The position numbers and the translations under genes were made by a program. The notes under the pieces are model-generated. The model was not told the origin of the DNA and searched no databases. It worked only from the letters and a program-made list of their open reading frames with translations. Positions 12,570 to 23,629 of a stretch of 64,000 nt of DNA are shown piece by piece; within the stretch, counting starts at the first letter, position 1; every line of letters begins with the position of its first letter. Source of the DNA: Ceratotherium simum simum (taxonomy: Eukaryota; Chordata; Mammalia; Perissodactyla; Rhinocerotidae); NCBI RefSeq assembly GCF_000283155.1, contig NW_004454175.1:1304480-1368479 (forward strand). The letters run 5' to 3'.

Positions 12570-12790
12570 ACTGACCCCCTACCTCTAATAGCACCTCCTC
12601 ATTCCTACCCCTCTGCACTACTTTATTTATTTTTATGGCCCTGGTCATTACCTGATATTATTTTAATTTTAATTTTATTTTCCCATTAAAACGTAAATTC
12701 AATATATAAGAACTTTGTTCACAGGTGGATTCCCAGCAGCTAGCACAGTCACTGGTACGTAAGAGGTCCCTATGAATGCGTGAATCAATG
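12570..12790 (+). repeat. L2 LINE 3' fragment
   Basis: The L2-like order is visible: CACTACTTTATTTATTTTTA, then CCCAGCAGCTAGCACAGTCA and a GAATGCGTGAATCAATGAA end. Confidence 0.6.
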
Positions 12791-13159
12791 AACGACTAGA
12801 TCCATAATATTCAGGTCTTCAAATTATGATATCTGATCAAAGCACAACATACACTTTAATTTAAAAATAAAAATATAAAAAAGTAGTTTACTAAGTATAT
12901 ATTTTCTTAGCAGTAGAGTGTTCTGAAAACAAAAAACCTTTCCTTTCAAGATATCTCAACATCCCAAACTGGTATGTTTACTATTTTATTAGCAAAATAC
13001 ACATGCATAGAAACATAACATTAGGCTGCTTAAAGAGTTAGAAAGCTAAAGAAGGAAAAGATGGAAAGGTAAAAAAGCCCTCACCATTTTTGTTCTTAAA
13101 TAAGAAATTAACTTCAACTAAAGTACATGGACATTTTGAATAACAAGCTCAAAAACAAG

Positions 13160-13407
13160 GTTTTTTTTTGGCTTTGGGAAGATTAGCCCTGAGCTAACAT
13201 CTGTTGCCAATCTTCCTGCTTTTTTTGCTTGAGGAAGATTAGCCCAGAGCTAACGTCTGTGCCAATCTTCCTCCATTTTGTATGTGGGTCGCCACCACAG
13301 CATGGCTGACAAGTGGTGTAGGTCTGCACCAGGGATCCAAACTCACGAACCCCAGCCACCGAAGCAGAGTGCACTGGACTTTAACCACTAGGCTACAGGG
13401 CTGGCCC
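13160..13407 (-). mobile_element. ERE-type SINE (antisense)
   Basis: A T-run followed by two GAAGATTAGCCC tail units, the complement of the tRNA-like body, and an end at CTACAGGGCTGGCCC. The perfect 12-bp target duplication CTCAAAAACAAG lies at 13148-13159 and 13408-13419. It sits about 480 bp from the exon 2 donor of GPR155. Confidence 0.93.
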
Positions 13408-13884
13408 CTCAAAAACAAGTTTTAATGTAACATACTATATATTCTGGATGGTAAGAAGGATAAGGGAGAGAAAAAGTCACTCATAAATTTCCACTGCTAA
13501 CATTTAATAATTGTTTTTATACAGACATATGCCTATCTTTTTTACATAATTTCATCAGAATCTGATCCCTTCTAGAAATTAAACTTCTTTCATATGTGAT
13601 TATTGAGAAGAGAAAGAATACTATTAGATGATTCACAAAGTTTATTTGGATATGACCATTTATTTTAGGTAGATGTTTGAAGGAGCCTCAAACTCTGAAG
13701 TTGAGGAAAAAATATAAATCTTCCTAATTTAAGATATATTTAAGAAAAAAAAATGAAAAATTTCTTAGATATATTAATAAGTATTTATCACTAACAAACG
13801 CTTAGATAAATTAAAGGCTTAAGTTTTGTTGCCTCCTAAAACACTTGAACTTTTAAAAAACATGAAGAATAAAAAATAACTTAC

Positions 13885-14381
13885 CAATAGGATATCCCAA
13901 TGCAAAGTCATTACTTTGTGTAGCAAAAATAGGGAATAATCCAGCTTTGCTAAATCGACTGTCAGGACTGGCAACCAATAAGGTTAATACACATACAATT
14001 AAAAATACAGCACCTTTGGCAATTAAGATACTATATAGGAAAGCCCAATCCACATTGGAAAAATTAAGTATAACCATGTTTTTGAATAATAAAGCTGGAA
14101 GTGCAAATCTGGAGACAAAATTTCCCAGTCCTTTGGCCTGCGTTGATGTTATGACATTGGCCCTTCCTGCTATGTAGCCACAAAGGACTATGCCAAAGCA
14201 TTCTAGTAAGGCTGGAAAAAGCCTTGTTATTGACATTGAAGGTGAGTCATTAGTGGAATTAAATCCATGTGTTACTGTTGAGGACAAAGTCTCGGTCCTA
14301 TTGCCTGCAATGGTTAAGTTCTCTGCAGGTAAATCAGAAAAAGAATTCATTTTCTTTCACCCTCCAACTCCAATCAGATCT
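13885..14381 (-). CDS. GPR155: GPR155 exon 2: end of the 5'UTR, start codon and first coding segment
   Basis: GPR155 (LYCHOS) is a lysosomal membrane protein that joins a PIN/BASS-like transporter domain to a GPCR-like domain. In human cells it senses cholesterol and promotes mTORC1 activity by relieving GATOR1 (family knowledge). This exon starts at a TTTATTTACAG acceptor, carries 31 bp of 5'UTR (14351-14381), and has the ATG at 14350. It encodes residues 1-155 and ends at a GTAAGTT donor (phase 1). The N-terminus holds four N-glycosylation sequons (N11, N17, N31, N34), as expected for a luminal tail. Helices lie at about 43-62, 72-92 and 103-127. The ATQSNDFALGYPI segment is the PIN-type crossover. 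As I recall the human work, cholesterol contacts are F43, P44, E48 and Y57; these match F45, P46, E50 and Y59 here. The two-residue offset comes from an N-terminal insertion (MNSFSD). Confidence 0.96.
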
Positions 14382-14894
14382 CTGTAAATAAAGCAAGAAA
14401 GATTCAGTGTGACAATCAATAACAAGAATTCTAGTTGAAAGGGTATACTAGCAAACCTAGACTTATTAAATAGCCAAATAAATGTACATACTTTCTTCGA
14501 CTATCATCAGAGAAAAATACAAGTAAAAAGAAAAGGGCAGAATGTTTGCTAACAATAACCTGTTTACTCTCAAAGGTGAGCCAGCTCAAAACACTTATGC
14601 TGCTGTCCTAGATTCAGTATCAGACACGAGTAAATAAGACCCACAAACATTGCAGCTGCAGTGATGCCCAGTGGTCCTCTCCAGTGATCCACACTCGAGC
14701 TCCGCCCAGTGGATAAGAGCATAGGGCCCACAGAGTCTCTGGTGAATGTCCACTTGCATCCAAATTCTCTGGAAATTTCAGAAGTTCTCAGGGCTGCATC
14801 AAGGATTCACACTGGACAGGAGGGTCCTTTCCAGCCTGTGGTCATACTTGAGTATAGAATAGGAAGAAGAGTAGAGTAGAGTATTCACTGATCA

Positions 14895-15060
14895 ACTTTG
14901 AACCAGTAACTTAACTTTTCTGTGCCTCACTTTCCTCATCTGTGTAATGGCAATAGTAGTACCTACCTCATAGGAACTTCAGATTATTCAAGTCAAGTCC
15001 TTATAATCACGTCTGGCACAAAGTAACGACTTAACAAAAGTTGAATATAACTTTTGGTAG
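14895..15060 (+). repeat. MIR SINE
   Basis: The core reads TAACTTAACTTTTCTGTGCC, TCACTTTCCTCATCTGTGTA, then ACCTACCTCATAGGAACTTC, typical of MIR. Confidence 0.85.
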
Positions 15061-15109
15061 CATTATGAGAGACAGAATGAAAGAAAAAAACGATGGCATC
15101 CCACCAACC

Positions 15110-15540
15110 TACCCTTAGTTCCTTTTACACCAGCCACACATATTGGCCTTCTTGAATGATCCATAGTCCCTTTGTGCCACAGGGACTTCGCACACGCAGT
15201 TCACCTTAAAATGTACTCTTGTCTACCCACCCACCACTCTCTACATAATAACACCTACTCATCCTCCAAATCATATAGTTCAAGAGTCGCTTTATCAGGT
15301 AAGACTTCTCTAAACCCATAGCCAGGCCAGGAGTCTTTCTCATATAGAATCATGTTCCTTACTTTTAGGCCACTTTTCTCAGTTTATAGTTATACTACAC
15401 ATTAGAGTGAGCATTTGATTTATGTCTGTCTCCTTCACTAGACTTTATGTGCCTCAGATGCAGGAACTGTGCATGTTTTTGCTCACTGTTCTGTCCCTAA
15501 TGCCTAGCACAGTGCCTGGCACACAGGAAATGCTATCTCT
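15110..15540 (+). repeat. L2 LINE 3' fragment
   Basis: A long, diverged L2 3' end. Landmarks are GTGCCACAGGGACTTCGCAC, a tract around CATCCTCCAAATCATATAG, and CTAGCACAGTGCCTGGCACA near the end. Confidence 0.75.
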
Positions 15541-15569
15541 CTCTCTCTCTAAAATAATAACCTGCTCTT

Positions 15570-15878
15570 TTTTTTTCTTCTTCTTCTTCTTTTTATTTTG
15601 CGAGGAAGATCAGCCCTGAGCTAACATCCATGCTAATCTTCCTCTTTTTGCTGAGGAAGACCAGCTCTGAGCTAACATCTATTGCCAATCCTCCTCCTTT
15701 TTTTTTCTTCCCCAAAGCCCCGGTAGATAGTTGTATGTCATAGGTGCACATCCCTCTAGTCGCTGTATGTGGGACGCGGCCTTAGCATGGCTGGAGAAGT
15801 GGTGAGTGCCTGGGATCCGAACCCGGGCCGCCAGCAGCAGAGCGCACGCACTTAACCGCTAAGCCACGGGGCCGGCCC
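15570..15878 (-). mobile_element. Chimeric ERE SINE carrying two kinds of 3' tail
   Basis: Read on the minus strand, the element starts at the head GGGCCGGCCCCGTGGC. It continues through the CAACTATCTACCGGGGC tail seen in the short ERE class (25732, 54284, 60286). It then runs on into two GATGTTAGCTCAG tail units of the long ERE class (2807, 13160, 25044). One perfect 12-bp target duplication, TAACCTGCTCTT (15558-15569 and 15879-15890), bounds the whole, so it inserted as a single unit. It lies in GPR155 intron 1. Confidence 0.9.
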
Positions 15879-16924
15879 TAACCTGCTCTTAAATAAACCT
15901 TTCTCCCTCTAGTGGATCAGTGTTCTCTTTTAGGATCTATTACATGGACAGAAATCTTTTTTTTCTAAATGATAAAGTATTCTAAGTTTTTCACTATAGC
16001 AACAGGCCCCAAACCACAAAATGTGGTTCTAAAATGTTCTAAAAAGCTGTTCATAAAATGTTAAGGAACACAACATGTGTTGTAAAATGTTCTAAAGATG
16101 TTCAGAAAACACTAAAGCAAGGAAAAATTCTTTACGCTAGCTAACATTACAATACTTATCAGACCCCCCTCTGGCTGCCAAGGGCACAGTGAACATGAGG
16201 TTTGGACCACTCTGCAATGAATCAGCTTTTATTAGTAACTTGAAATTAACATGGTGACAATTGCCAATTTCTAAGTAATTATTCTGGGTTAACCATCTAA
16301 AGTGAACTTATATATGAAAGAAAATAAAAAAGCTCATGCTTCCTGAAATTTACAATGCCCCAGGTTAAGTTCTCAAACACCCACATCATATTAAAAAGAC
16401 TCAGATATCTGGCAGCCCAGAGACCAGCAACAACTGATACGCAGGGGTGTGGACAAGATAGTTTTCTCTGTGCTACCCTGGTATAAACTGAACCATTTAA
16501 AAACCTTACATTTAATCTGGATCAGGACAAGTATTTTTCTACTAGGATTAGATGGGAGTGGTCAATATATACAAAACCTACAATTACTCACATAGTTGAA
16601 GTTTACCAAATAAGCGTCAAATTATATCCTGGGAAAGCTACTGGTTGGTACAGGTACCCATAGTTGAAGTAGGGGCTGGTAAACAATTAAACAAAGGAGT
16701 TAAACATTTGGAGCCCCTAAGAGATGGACTTAAAAAAGGCGGTGCTAAAGAATCAGGTGATAAATTACCCAGTCTTCTGTTATTTTTACAAAGTTCCCTA
16801 TATTTCTTTGCCTAGAGTATTCATAACTTCTACTGCTCACTACCTCTTATTTGTACCACAATCACATATCAATGTATTCTAATAATTTTTAACCAACAGT
16901 TTTAAGTAAACTAGCAGTTGTTCA

Positions 16925-17120
16925 GTGAAAAGAGTCAAACAGACCTGAACCCAGTCTTATCGCTTATCAACTCTTCCGGCAAGTGATCTAGCCTCTCAGA
17001 ACCTTAGCTTCCTCAACTATAAAATGAGAGTAAAAATCTCCTTAGAGGGATATTGTGAGGACTGGAGATTTTATACACAGCTCATCACAGTAGCTTATCA
17101 CAAAGTATGCTTTCAAGAAT
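16925..17120 (+). repeat. MIR SINE
   Basis: The MIR core is visible as AAGTGATCTAGCCTCTCAGA, TTCCTCAACTATAAAATGAG, and a diverged right end around TTGTGAGGACTGGAG. Confidence 0.75.
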
Positions 17121-18730
17121 TGGTAGCAATTGCTCTTAGGAGTTGTAGTCCTAATAATAATAAGAATGGTAACAAATTAAATATAAATGTCACTATGCCA
17201 GTTCTTCAAACATACTTAGTATTAAAGATCCTCCAACTAAAGTAGAAGGAAGGAATGGGTCGTGAGGTTATCAGTTTTTGTTCTTTACCAAACAATTAAC
17301 AGTTCAATTTAATTTAGTTTGATCTTAAATAGTTATTAGCAGGGAAGGGAGAGCTCTTCATTTTTCTCAAGGTGACGGTCAAATAGTTGTAGCAATGCCC
17401 AGGTTTAACTTTCAGTTAGTCAAAAATTAAGAGAAAAACTTTGAAAATTAATCTGCCCCTTCCTATGAAGTTTCTTTAATGTTCTTCGACATTATAAAGG
17501 CAATGCCTGCTAACTGAAGGAAAGTCAAAATAACCAAAAAGGACTTATAAAGTTTTATCTCATCTTAATCTTTTTTTTCCCAATAGGAGGAAAATATGCT
17601 ATCTAAAGCTTTCTTTTAAAATGAACAGGAAACACAGCAACAGAAGCTTTCAAAAAATTACATCCAGTCTTTTCATCTCATTAGAAACAAAGCTTGTTAC
17701 AGAACAAACAAGTTCATCTGTCACAGTAAAAGACCACTCCCTGACCGCTTACTGATCACTCATGGGATGAAAAGTAGAGAAATGCTATATACAAATCACT
17801 TTGGACCACTTTGGGCCACTTCATAGTTGGCTTAGATAACACCAAGGAACCACTGAAATTGTAAACAACTGCTATTAGTAAGTGAAAATAGGGAGGAGGG
17901 TTCTGATTGACTTCAAAGAGAAAGCTTTCAACTCGTAGGCTATTTCTCAAACACCCAATATCCTTTACCCTGTAGGAAAAGCATAATACAGTGTGGTACT
18001 ATTAAAGCACTCTTCAACATCAACAGTGAGACCATCCACCGACTCCCACCTACTTGCAGGGGACCAAATGTCCTCCCTAGAGATCCAGGGTGGGGAGTGC
18101 TGAGCACTGCCCCTTCCCTTGTAGATAGGGACAGCCTATGGCCCTCCAAGATAAGAGTGCAGAGAGTCGCTAACCAAATAGGCCGCCCAGAGAGCAGCTG
18201 CCACCCAATGCCTGGGCGGGCAGCAGAGGAAATGGAAAGGCAGCCTGGGGTCTGTGCCAGGGATAAAAAGTTGGTCGCTCAGGTTCCCCAAGGCATGGGA
18301 ATCACAACGCCATGGTAACTGACATGCTCCAAAAAGGGGTAAAGGAGAAAATTTGGTGCAACGCTTCGGGTACCTGGGCAGAAGCTCCCAGGAGGAGAGA
18401 TACTGAAGCCACCCTTCGGGATAAAGGGAAGAGTCCAAGAATGACAGGATGGACGCACGAGCAATGAGGCGCTCATCAAACTGAGGGATGGCAGCTCTGT
18501 CACCGGAGGGGACAAGCAGCCCCTCAGCCTACGTAAGCCCTCCCGGATGGCCCCGCACGTCCTAAGGCGGGCGCTGCAGGGCAGAGGTGGCCAGGCGCGG
18601 GCTGCGGGCCTGGGCGCCAAGGGCGGAGCGCTGCCCACCTGCCCAGACCCGAGGGGTGGGAGCGGGGGCACCGGGACCCACCTAGCCGAGCCAGGAACGG
18701 GCAGGTCCGCGCCCCGGGGGCCCATCTCAC

Positions 18731-18900
18731 CTGCTACGTCTGCAGCCCCACGGCCGCAAGGAGACGGGAGTCGGTGCTCGCGGTGGGCCAAGCAGGGAGG
18801 AAATCAACGTCATGTCCCACCCGCAGCCCTCCTAGCCGGGAGCTGCCAGCTGCCAGCTGCAGCAGCTCAATCACGCTCCGCGCAAGTGAAGAGCGAAGCC
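18731..18900 (-). other. GPR155: Putative non-coding first exon of GPR155 (5' end not defined)
   Basis: On the minus strand the sequence reads GACGTAGCAG|GTGAGATGGG at 18731, a strong splice donor inside the CpG island and upstream of exon 2. It is the natural donor for a 5'UTR exon joining the acceptor at 14381. The transcription start cannot be read from the sequence, so the upper limit given is only a guess. The assignment is inferred from position, donor quality and the fact that exon 2 begins with 5'UTR. Confidence 0.5.
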
Positions 18901-19197
18901 GCCGCCAGGTCAGCTCCACCCCGCACCCGCAGCCCCGCCCCGCCCCGCCTCCAGGCCCCGCCCCCGGCCGGGAACCTCCCAGCTGCAGGGCGCCCGGCAC
19001 CTCCCGGACCCGGAACCTCCGGGCCTCACGGACCTGGCTCCGCCTTCAGGCCCCGCCCCCCGCCGCGGGCCTCCACGCCGCACGGCCCCCGACTCCGCCC
19101 TCAGGCTCCGCCCCCGACTGCCGGGACGCCCAGGCACTCGGTGCCCGGCTCCGCCCTGGCAGCGGCAAGCAGCCCCCCGCTAGACTCCGGCGGCGGG

Positions 19198-19231
19198 ACT
19201 TCCGGCCGTCTGGCGCTCGCAAAATGGCGGC
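19198..19231 (+). promoter_or_regulatory. ETS and YY1 motif pair at the right edge of the CpG island
   Basis: ACTTCCGG at 19198-19205 is the ETS/GABP core (CCGGAAGT on the other strand). AAAATGGCGGC at 19221-19231 matches the YY1 initiator-type motif, read on the plus strand. In mammalian promoters this YY1 motif usually sits just downstream of the start site and points along the transcript. That suggests initiation to the right near 19.2 kb, away from GPR155. The motifs are seen directly; the divergent transcript is inference. The ATG in the motif opens only an eight-codon frame. Confidence 0.55.
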
Positions 19232-19377
19232 TGTCGTGGGGGATTGCTAGTCTCGTTTTCCTGTCCCTAAACTCAGATGCAGAGGCCGTTTCGTCTTTCC
19301 GCCTAGCCCCAGCTTCGCGTGATCTTCCAGTTCCTCTCTTAGTTTAGTCGTGTTTATAGCCGAGTGTAAAAGCAAGG

Positions 19378-19450
19378 ACTTAGACCTGGGTCAGAGTCCA
19401 ACCTTGCACCTTTGCCAAGGCAGTGTGACCTTGACCTTCCTAAATCAGAT
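19378..19450 (+). repeat. MIR fragment
   Basis: ACCTGGGTCAGAGTCCAACC followed by GTGTGACCTTGACCTTCCTA is a short piece of the MIR left half, just outside the CpG island. Confidence 0.45.
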
Positions 19451-22130
19451 ATTAAAAGGTCTGTAAAGCTTTAGCACTGTGCTTGATTTAGAATAAGCTC
19501 CCAGTGCCAGACTGCTTGTGTTTCTATGGTGGGGGAAACTACTTGCATATCATCTCTGTACTGAGAAGAAACTGGTTGTATTGGTGGAAAACTTCCAGAG
19601 CTTCTTGAAATGAAGGGGTCCCAAATATAGGGCTGCGCTTTGAAGCCCGAAAAAACCCTGTATTTGAATTAGTGTTTTGGAATCAAAATTATTTCAAATT
19701 TAAAAATGTTTATAACCTGATCCCACTTAAGATCTCCACAAGCATGTATTCTTTGTAAAGCCTCTATTTTACTTTGCATCTATAACTTTTTGTCCGGCAA
19801 CTTCAGTGTCTTCCTATCATCTTGGTAGTTTTAGTGCAAAGATATAAAAATATATGGCTTAACTGAAAAATCACAGTAAGCTAAAGGGTTGGTTGAAGGA
19901 TCTGTAAACAGGAGAAAAATAAGCAGAAACTGAAACTAGAAAAGTCATGTGTTCTGCTCCTGTTCTCACTTCACCTTTGTTCTTATCTTCTTCACTTTTA
20001 ACTGTCTTCCTTGTTACCCTTGAACCTGGCTACTTTTTCTTGTCTTCTGAATATATTATCTCAGGGCTAAAAGGATTTCTATTTAGAAAGTGTGAAGGTT
20101 AATTCAATTAAATGAATTCTTATTGAACTTTGACTTTTAGGGGAATTCTGGAAGATAGGCCTGGAAAAGTAAGTTAGGGTCAACTGCTAGGAGGTTCCTT
20201 AGATTAGTCAGAGTTTGGACCTCATCGTTTGACCACAGTAAAACCATTAGATATCTTTTCACAGGAACATGTCATAATGAGTACACTATTTCTGGATATG
20301 TAATCTGGAAGCTTTCCCAGGATTAGTTGAAAGAGAGACTGAAGGCAAGAAAAACAGATGACTTTGGGAAGAACCAAGACATCAGGAAAGGAAGACATAC
20401 TCTGGGGTGATGATATGAAAAAAATGGAGACATTGAATGGAAATATCCTGAGAATTTCAGAGAATGGGAAAGGCCTGAGAGACATTACAAGAGGAGAACT
20501 GATGGGACTCATTACTGATAGGGCTACAGAAGGGGAAGGAGGAAATGAACGTGTGTTCTTTGCTCATCCATTACTGTGAAGAAAAAGAATTGAATTAGGG
20601 AACCTCTAACATCCTTCCTAGTTTTAAAGCTCCATTATTTTCTATCATTCTATTATCTGAAGATGAAAAGAGAAAGTATTTCAAATGAGGGAAGCAGTTA
20701 CAAGAAGAAGGTAATGAGTTTTGTTTTAGGCCTAAAATCGAAAACCTTGAGAAATTATCTAGTTCATATTCCTCTCTTGAAGAAGTTATCATCATCTTCT
20801 CTATCTGAGGTCCTGGAGATTAAGCGATTGGTCTCAGAGCACCCAGCTAGTTGGTACAAGAGAATGGGAATATAAGTGCTCACTGTTCTGTGAACTAACT
20901 GCTCATGAAGGTATCAGCACATGTAGGGAGAGATTTCTGGTAGACACCTAGAGAGAAAACAGAAGCTCAAGAGAGAGAAAGAACAGAGCTAAAGATGTGG
21001 TTTGGAGATAAGTGTATGGAGTGGATGGGTTTTCTGAGAAGAGCAGCTTGTTGGGGGGACCTCTAGGAACAAAGTGTATACAGAGTGAAAGACTCCATTA
21101 AAAAGTCATCCTCAGATAAGCAATTACCAATGAATACCATAAGAAATCATTTAATTCCACTATCATATCTGCTAATTATTCTGTGAGATGCTGACCTATA
21201 TATACTATTAACTGAAAAAAAAGAAGAAAAGCTAAAACTTATTGAAACTAATGGAGGAAAGCTGTAAATTAATCTTAACCTCCACTTACAAATAAATAGA
21301 ACCTATTCCTTCATTCACACTGATACTCCATATTCCTCAACTCCGGCTGATCAAGATTGACAGAAGGAATAAACCAAGTGGTTTGTACAATGACAAGGGT
21401 CATGTAGGGTATATGTTGAGGCAGTCTGATATAATGTAGATTCCTGGTGAACTCTACTTTTTTCCAAAATGAAGTAGTTCTAATGTTTTTTTTTCTGATT
21501 ATGAAAATAATAATTATAAAATATTCAGATAATATAGAAAGGGAGGAAGTGAATATCACAACATCTACAGATGACTTCTGTTAACATTTTACTATATGTG
21601 TATCATTTTTTCTATTCATTTATAGATTGTTTAAGAAATAGGATTATACAATACATGTGATTTTTATACACCTGATTTTTATAAACTTTTTCATTTAAAA
21701 ATATATAATTAACATTTTTATCCATAAATATAGATCTATATCATAATTTTTAGTACCTATTAACTATTCCCTATTGAAATTTTGAAGATGATCTGTCTTG
21801 AAAAAATGAGAACTCTAAGAGTAAAGAAGAGGGAGATAAAATAGTAGAAGTGTTTAGAGCGACCTAAAATGTGTTGTTTGAATATATCTAATATGATTTC
21901 AAATTTATTTAAAAATATTTAGCTATTTTAAAACTCCCCATCCCTTTCCCAATAGCACCAGTTTCTTTTTAGGAATCCATGTGCTTCCAGAGAGGTTGAC
22001 TTCACTCCACCCTCAAAGGTAATGTAACTAACCTAGGTTTTCCAATCAGTATATTCCATCCCTTTGGACTCAATGATTGAGTCAAGATGGGCATTGGCTC
22101 TAAGGTAGTTTGATAGAATGACTCTTAGGA
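19451..22130. other. Intergenic sequence with nothing recognisable
   Basis: Mostly AT-rich single-copy-looking sequence upstream of GPR155. The open frames here are short, overlap on both strands, and show no domain or splice context. Confidence 0.5.
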
Positions 22131-22139
22131 CTTTTGCTG

Positions 22140-22375
22140 AGAATGCTGATCTTTTCTTTCCAGCTGGACAAGAGGAAGATAGTGGCAGCCAGTCTTAGAA
22201 TGATGCAGACACCAAGGAAGGCACAGCAGAGAGAAGGAAATAAATGGTCCTTGATGACATATTGAGTTGTAGAATCAAGCTTCAGCCTGTGGACTTCTCA
22301 TTCGTGTGAGCCAATCAATTTTCTTTACTGTTTAAACAAGTTTGATTGGATTTTCTGTTACTTGAAATCAAATGA
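22140..22375 (+). repeat. Old LTR-like repeat fragment (family uncertain)
   Basis: The 3' part reads CCTGTGGACTTCTCATTCGT, GTGAGCCAATCAATTTTCTT, and ends in TTTTCTGTTACTTG. This resembles the terminal part of old mammalian LTRs with a GTGAGCCAATAAATT motif. The assignment is from memory and weak. Confidence 0.4.
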
Positions 22376-22714
22376 ATAGAAAAAAATTCCGGAAGAAAAT
22401 GCCAAAGTAATTATCTCTGAGTGGTAAAAATACACATGATTTTCATTTTTTTCTGTATAGAAAAGTTCCCAAAATTTCTACAAAAAAAATGCCTATTAAT
22501 TTTATCAGGAAAAAGTCTAAAGTAAGTCTTAAAGTGTATATTTTGGCTATATGGAAATAGTGAACAATATCTATGGTAAATATTTTTCTGAAACAAATTT
22601 AAAAGCCACTACTATGTATTAAACCAGGTAGGTATACAAAATCCACCCATAAAATAGAACAATTTAAGAGCACTGATACAGTGCAATATATGAACTTATG
22701 CAAGGCTAAGGCCT

Positions 22715-22812
22715 TGTTTTTGTTAGTCTTTGTATCCCTAGCACTTATAGTAGTGCTTTTCCTGACATATGGTTGGTGTTCCATAAGTGGTTTTTGAATG
22801 ACTGAATAAAAC
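22715..22812 (+). repeat. L2 or MIR 3' fragment
   Basis: The text GTATCCCTAGCACTTATAGT followed by GTTGGTGTTCCATAAGTGG and TGAATGACTGAATAAA has the shape of the L2/MIR shared 3' end. Confidence 0.6.
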
Positions 22813-22857
22813 ATAATTGGCTACCGGGTATCCAGGATGTTAAAGTGTACTACTTCT

Positions 22858-23068
22858 CTTTTCTTTTTTTTAGATTTACTTTCCTTTTCTTTTCTTTTTG
22901 TTATTGAGATATCATTGGTTTATAACATTATATAATTTCTAAGTGTACATCATTATATTTCAGTTTCTGTGTAGACTACATCATGTTCACCATGCAAAGA
23001 CTACCCTCTGTCACCATACACATGTACCCTTCACTCTCCATTGCCACTTCCCCTCTGGTAACCACTAA
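22858..23068 (-). mobile_element. 5'-truncated L1 3' end (antisense)
   Basis: The text matches the antisense L1 3'UTR: TTGTTATTGAGATATCATTG, GTACATCATTATATTTCAGT and CCACTTCCCCTCTGGTAACC. Similar text recurs in the L1 at 41295. The flanks GTGTACTACTTCT (22845) and GTGTACTTCT (about 23070) may be a target duplication with an indel. Confidence 0.75.
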
Positions 23069-23216
23069 GGTGTACTTCTATTCAAGGGGAGCTATTTGAT
23101 ATAAGCAACCGTGGTAGAGCTCTTTTATAGTGGCTGGATTTCTTATTTTTTCCAGCTCTTCACTTGGCCCAGGTTTATAACCTTATTTAAATATTCTCCC
23201 AAATTGTGGTGGCTTT

Positions 23217-23457
23217 TTTTGGGGGGGGGAAGGTCAGCCCTGTGCTAACATCTGCCAATCCTCCTCTTTTTTTTGCTGAGGAAGACTGGCCCTGGGCTAA
23301 CATCCATGCCCATCTTCCTCCACTTTATATGGGACGCCGCCACAGCATGGTTTGACAAGCGGTGCATCGGTGTGCGCCCCAGGATCCGAACCAGCAAACC
23401 CCGGGCTGCTGCAGCAGAGCATGCGCACTTAACCACTTGCACCACCAGGCCAGCCCC
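23217..23457 (-). mobile_element. ERE-type SINE (antisense)
   Basis: GCTGAGGAAGACTGGCCCTG, the complement of the tRNA-like body (GGATCCGAACC) and the end CCACCAGGCCAGCCCC define it. The first bases beside it are a T/G homopolymer. A short GTGGCTT flank on both sides is a possible target duplication. Confidence 0.88.
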
Positions 23458-23629
23458 TGTGGCTTCTTTTTTTTATTTTGAATGCTATAATTAAATAATT
23501 TAATTTTTGACCTGTCAAGATAAAACCCTGAAAATTATCTTTTAATTTAATATAAACAAATATATGTATGTGCGTCTGTGGTTCCATAAATACATAATAG
23601 TTACCCCTCACCGTTCAATCTGCTATGAA

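Larger units (their letters stand above)
6644..13884 (-). other. GPR155: GPR155 intron 2
   Basis: A 7.2-kb intron between exons 2 and 3. It contains two ERE SINEs, two L2 fragments, a MIR and a purine-rich block at 7030-7810 (listed separately). The stretches 7811-9186, 10016-11784 and 11991-12570 show nothing I can assign. Confidence 0.8.
14382..18730 (-). other. GPR155: GPR155 intron 1 (assuming the exon 1 donor at 18731)
   Basis: This lies between the probable first exon and exon 2. It contains two MIRs, one L2 fragment and a chimeric ERE. The stretches 15879-16920 and 17121-18539 show no repeat I can name. Confidence 0.55.
18540..19250. promoter_or_regulatory. CpG island promoter of GPR155
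   Basis: This is the only long CpG-rich, GC-rich stretch in the window; the surroundings are AT-rich. It holds a cluster of GC boxes (CCCCGCCCC-type Sp/KLF sites) at about 18933-18972, 19050-19062 and 19105-19115. A CRE-like half-site (TGACGT on the minus strand) lies at 18807-18812. No TATA box is evident, which fits a dispersed housekeeping-type promoter. It lies upstream of GPR155 exon 2 in the correct orientation and contains the probable first exon. Confidence 0.85.

Noticed and set aside
13947..14387. Plus-strand open frames opposite GPR155 exon 2
   Set aside because: They are shadows of the real coding exon on the minus strand.
18547..19347. 266-codon plus-strand open frame through the CpG island
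   Set aside because: It is proline-, alanine- and arginine-rich in all frames because of GC content; overlapping long frames exist on both strands and no domain is visible.
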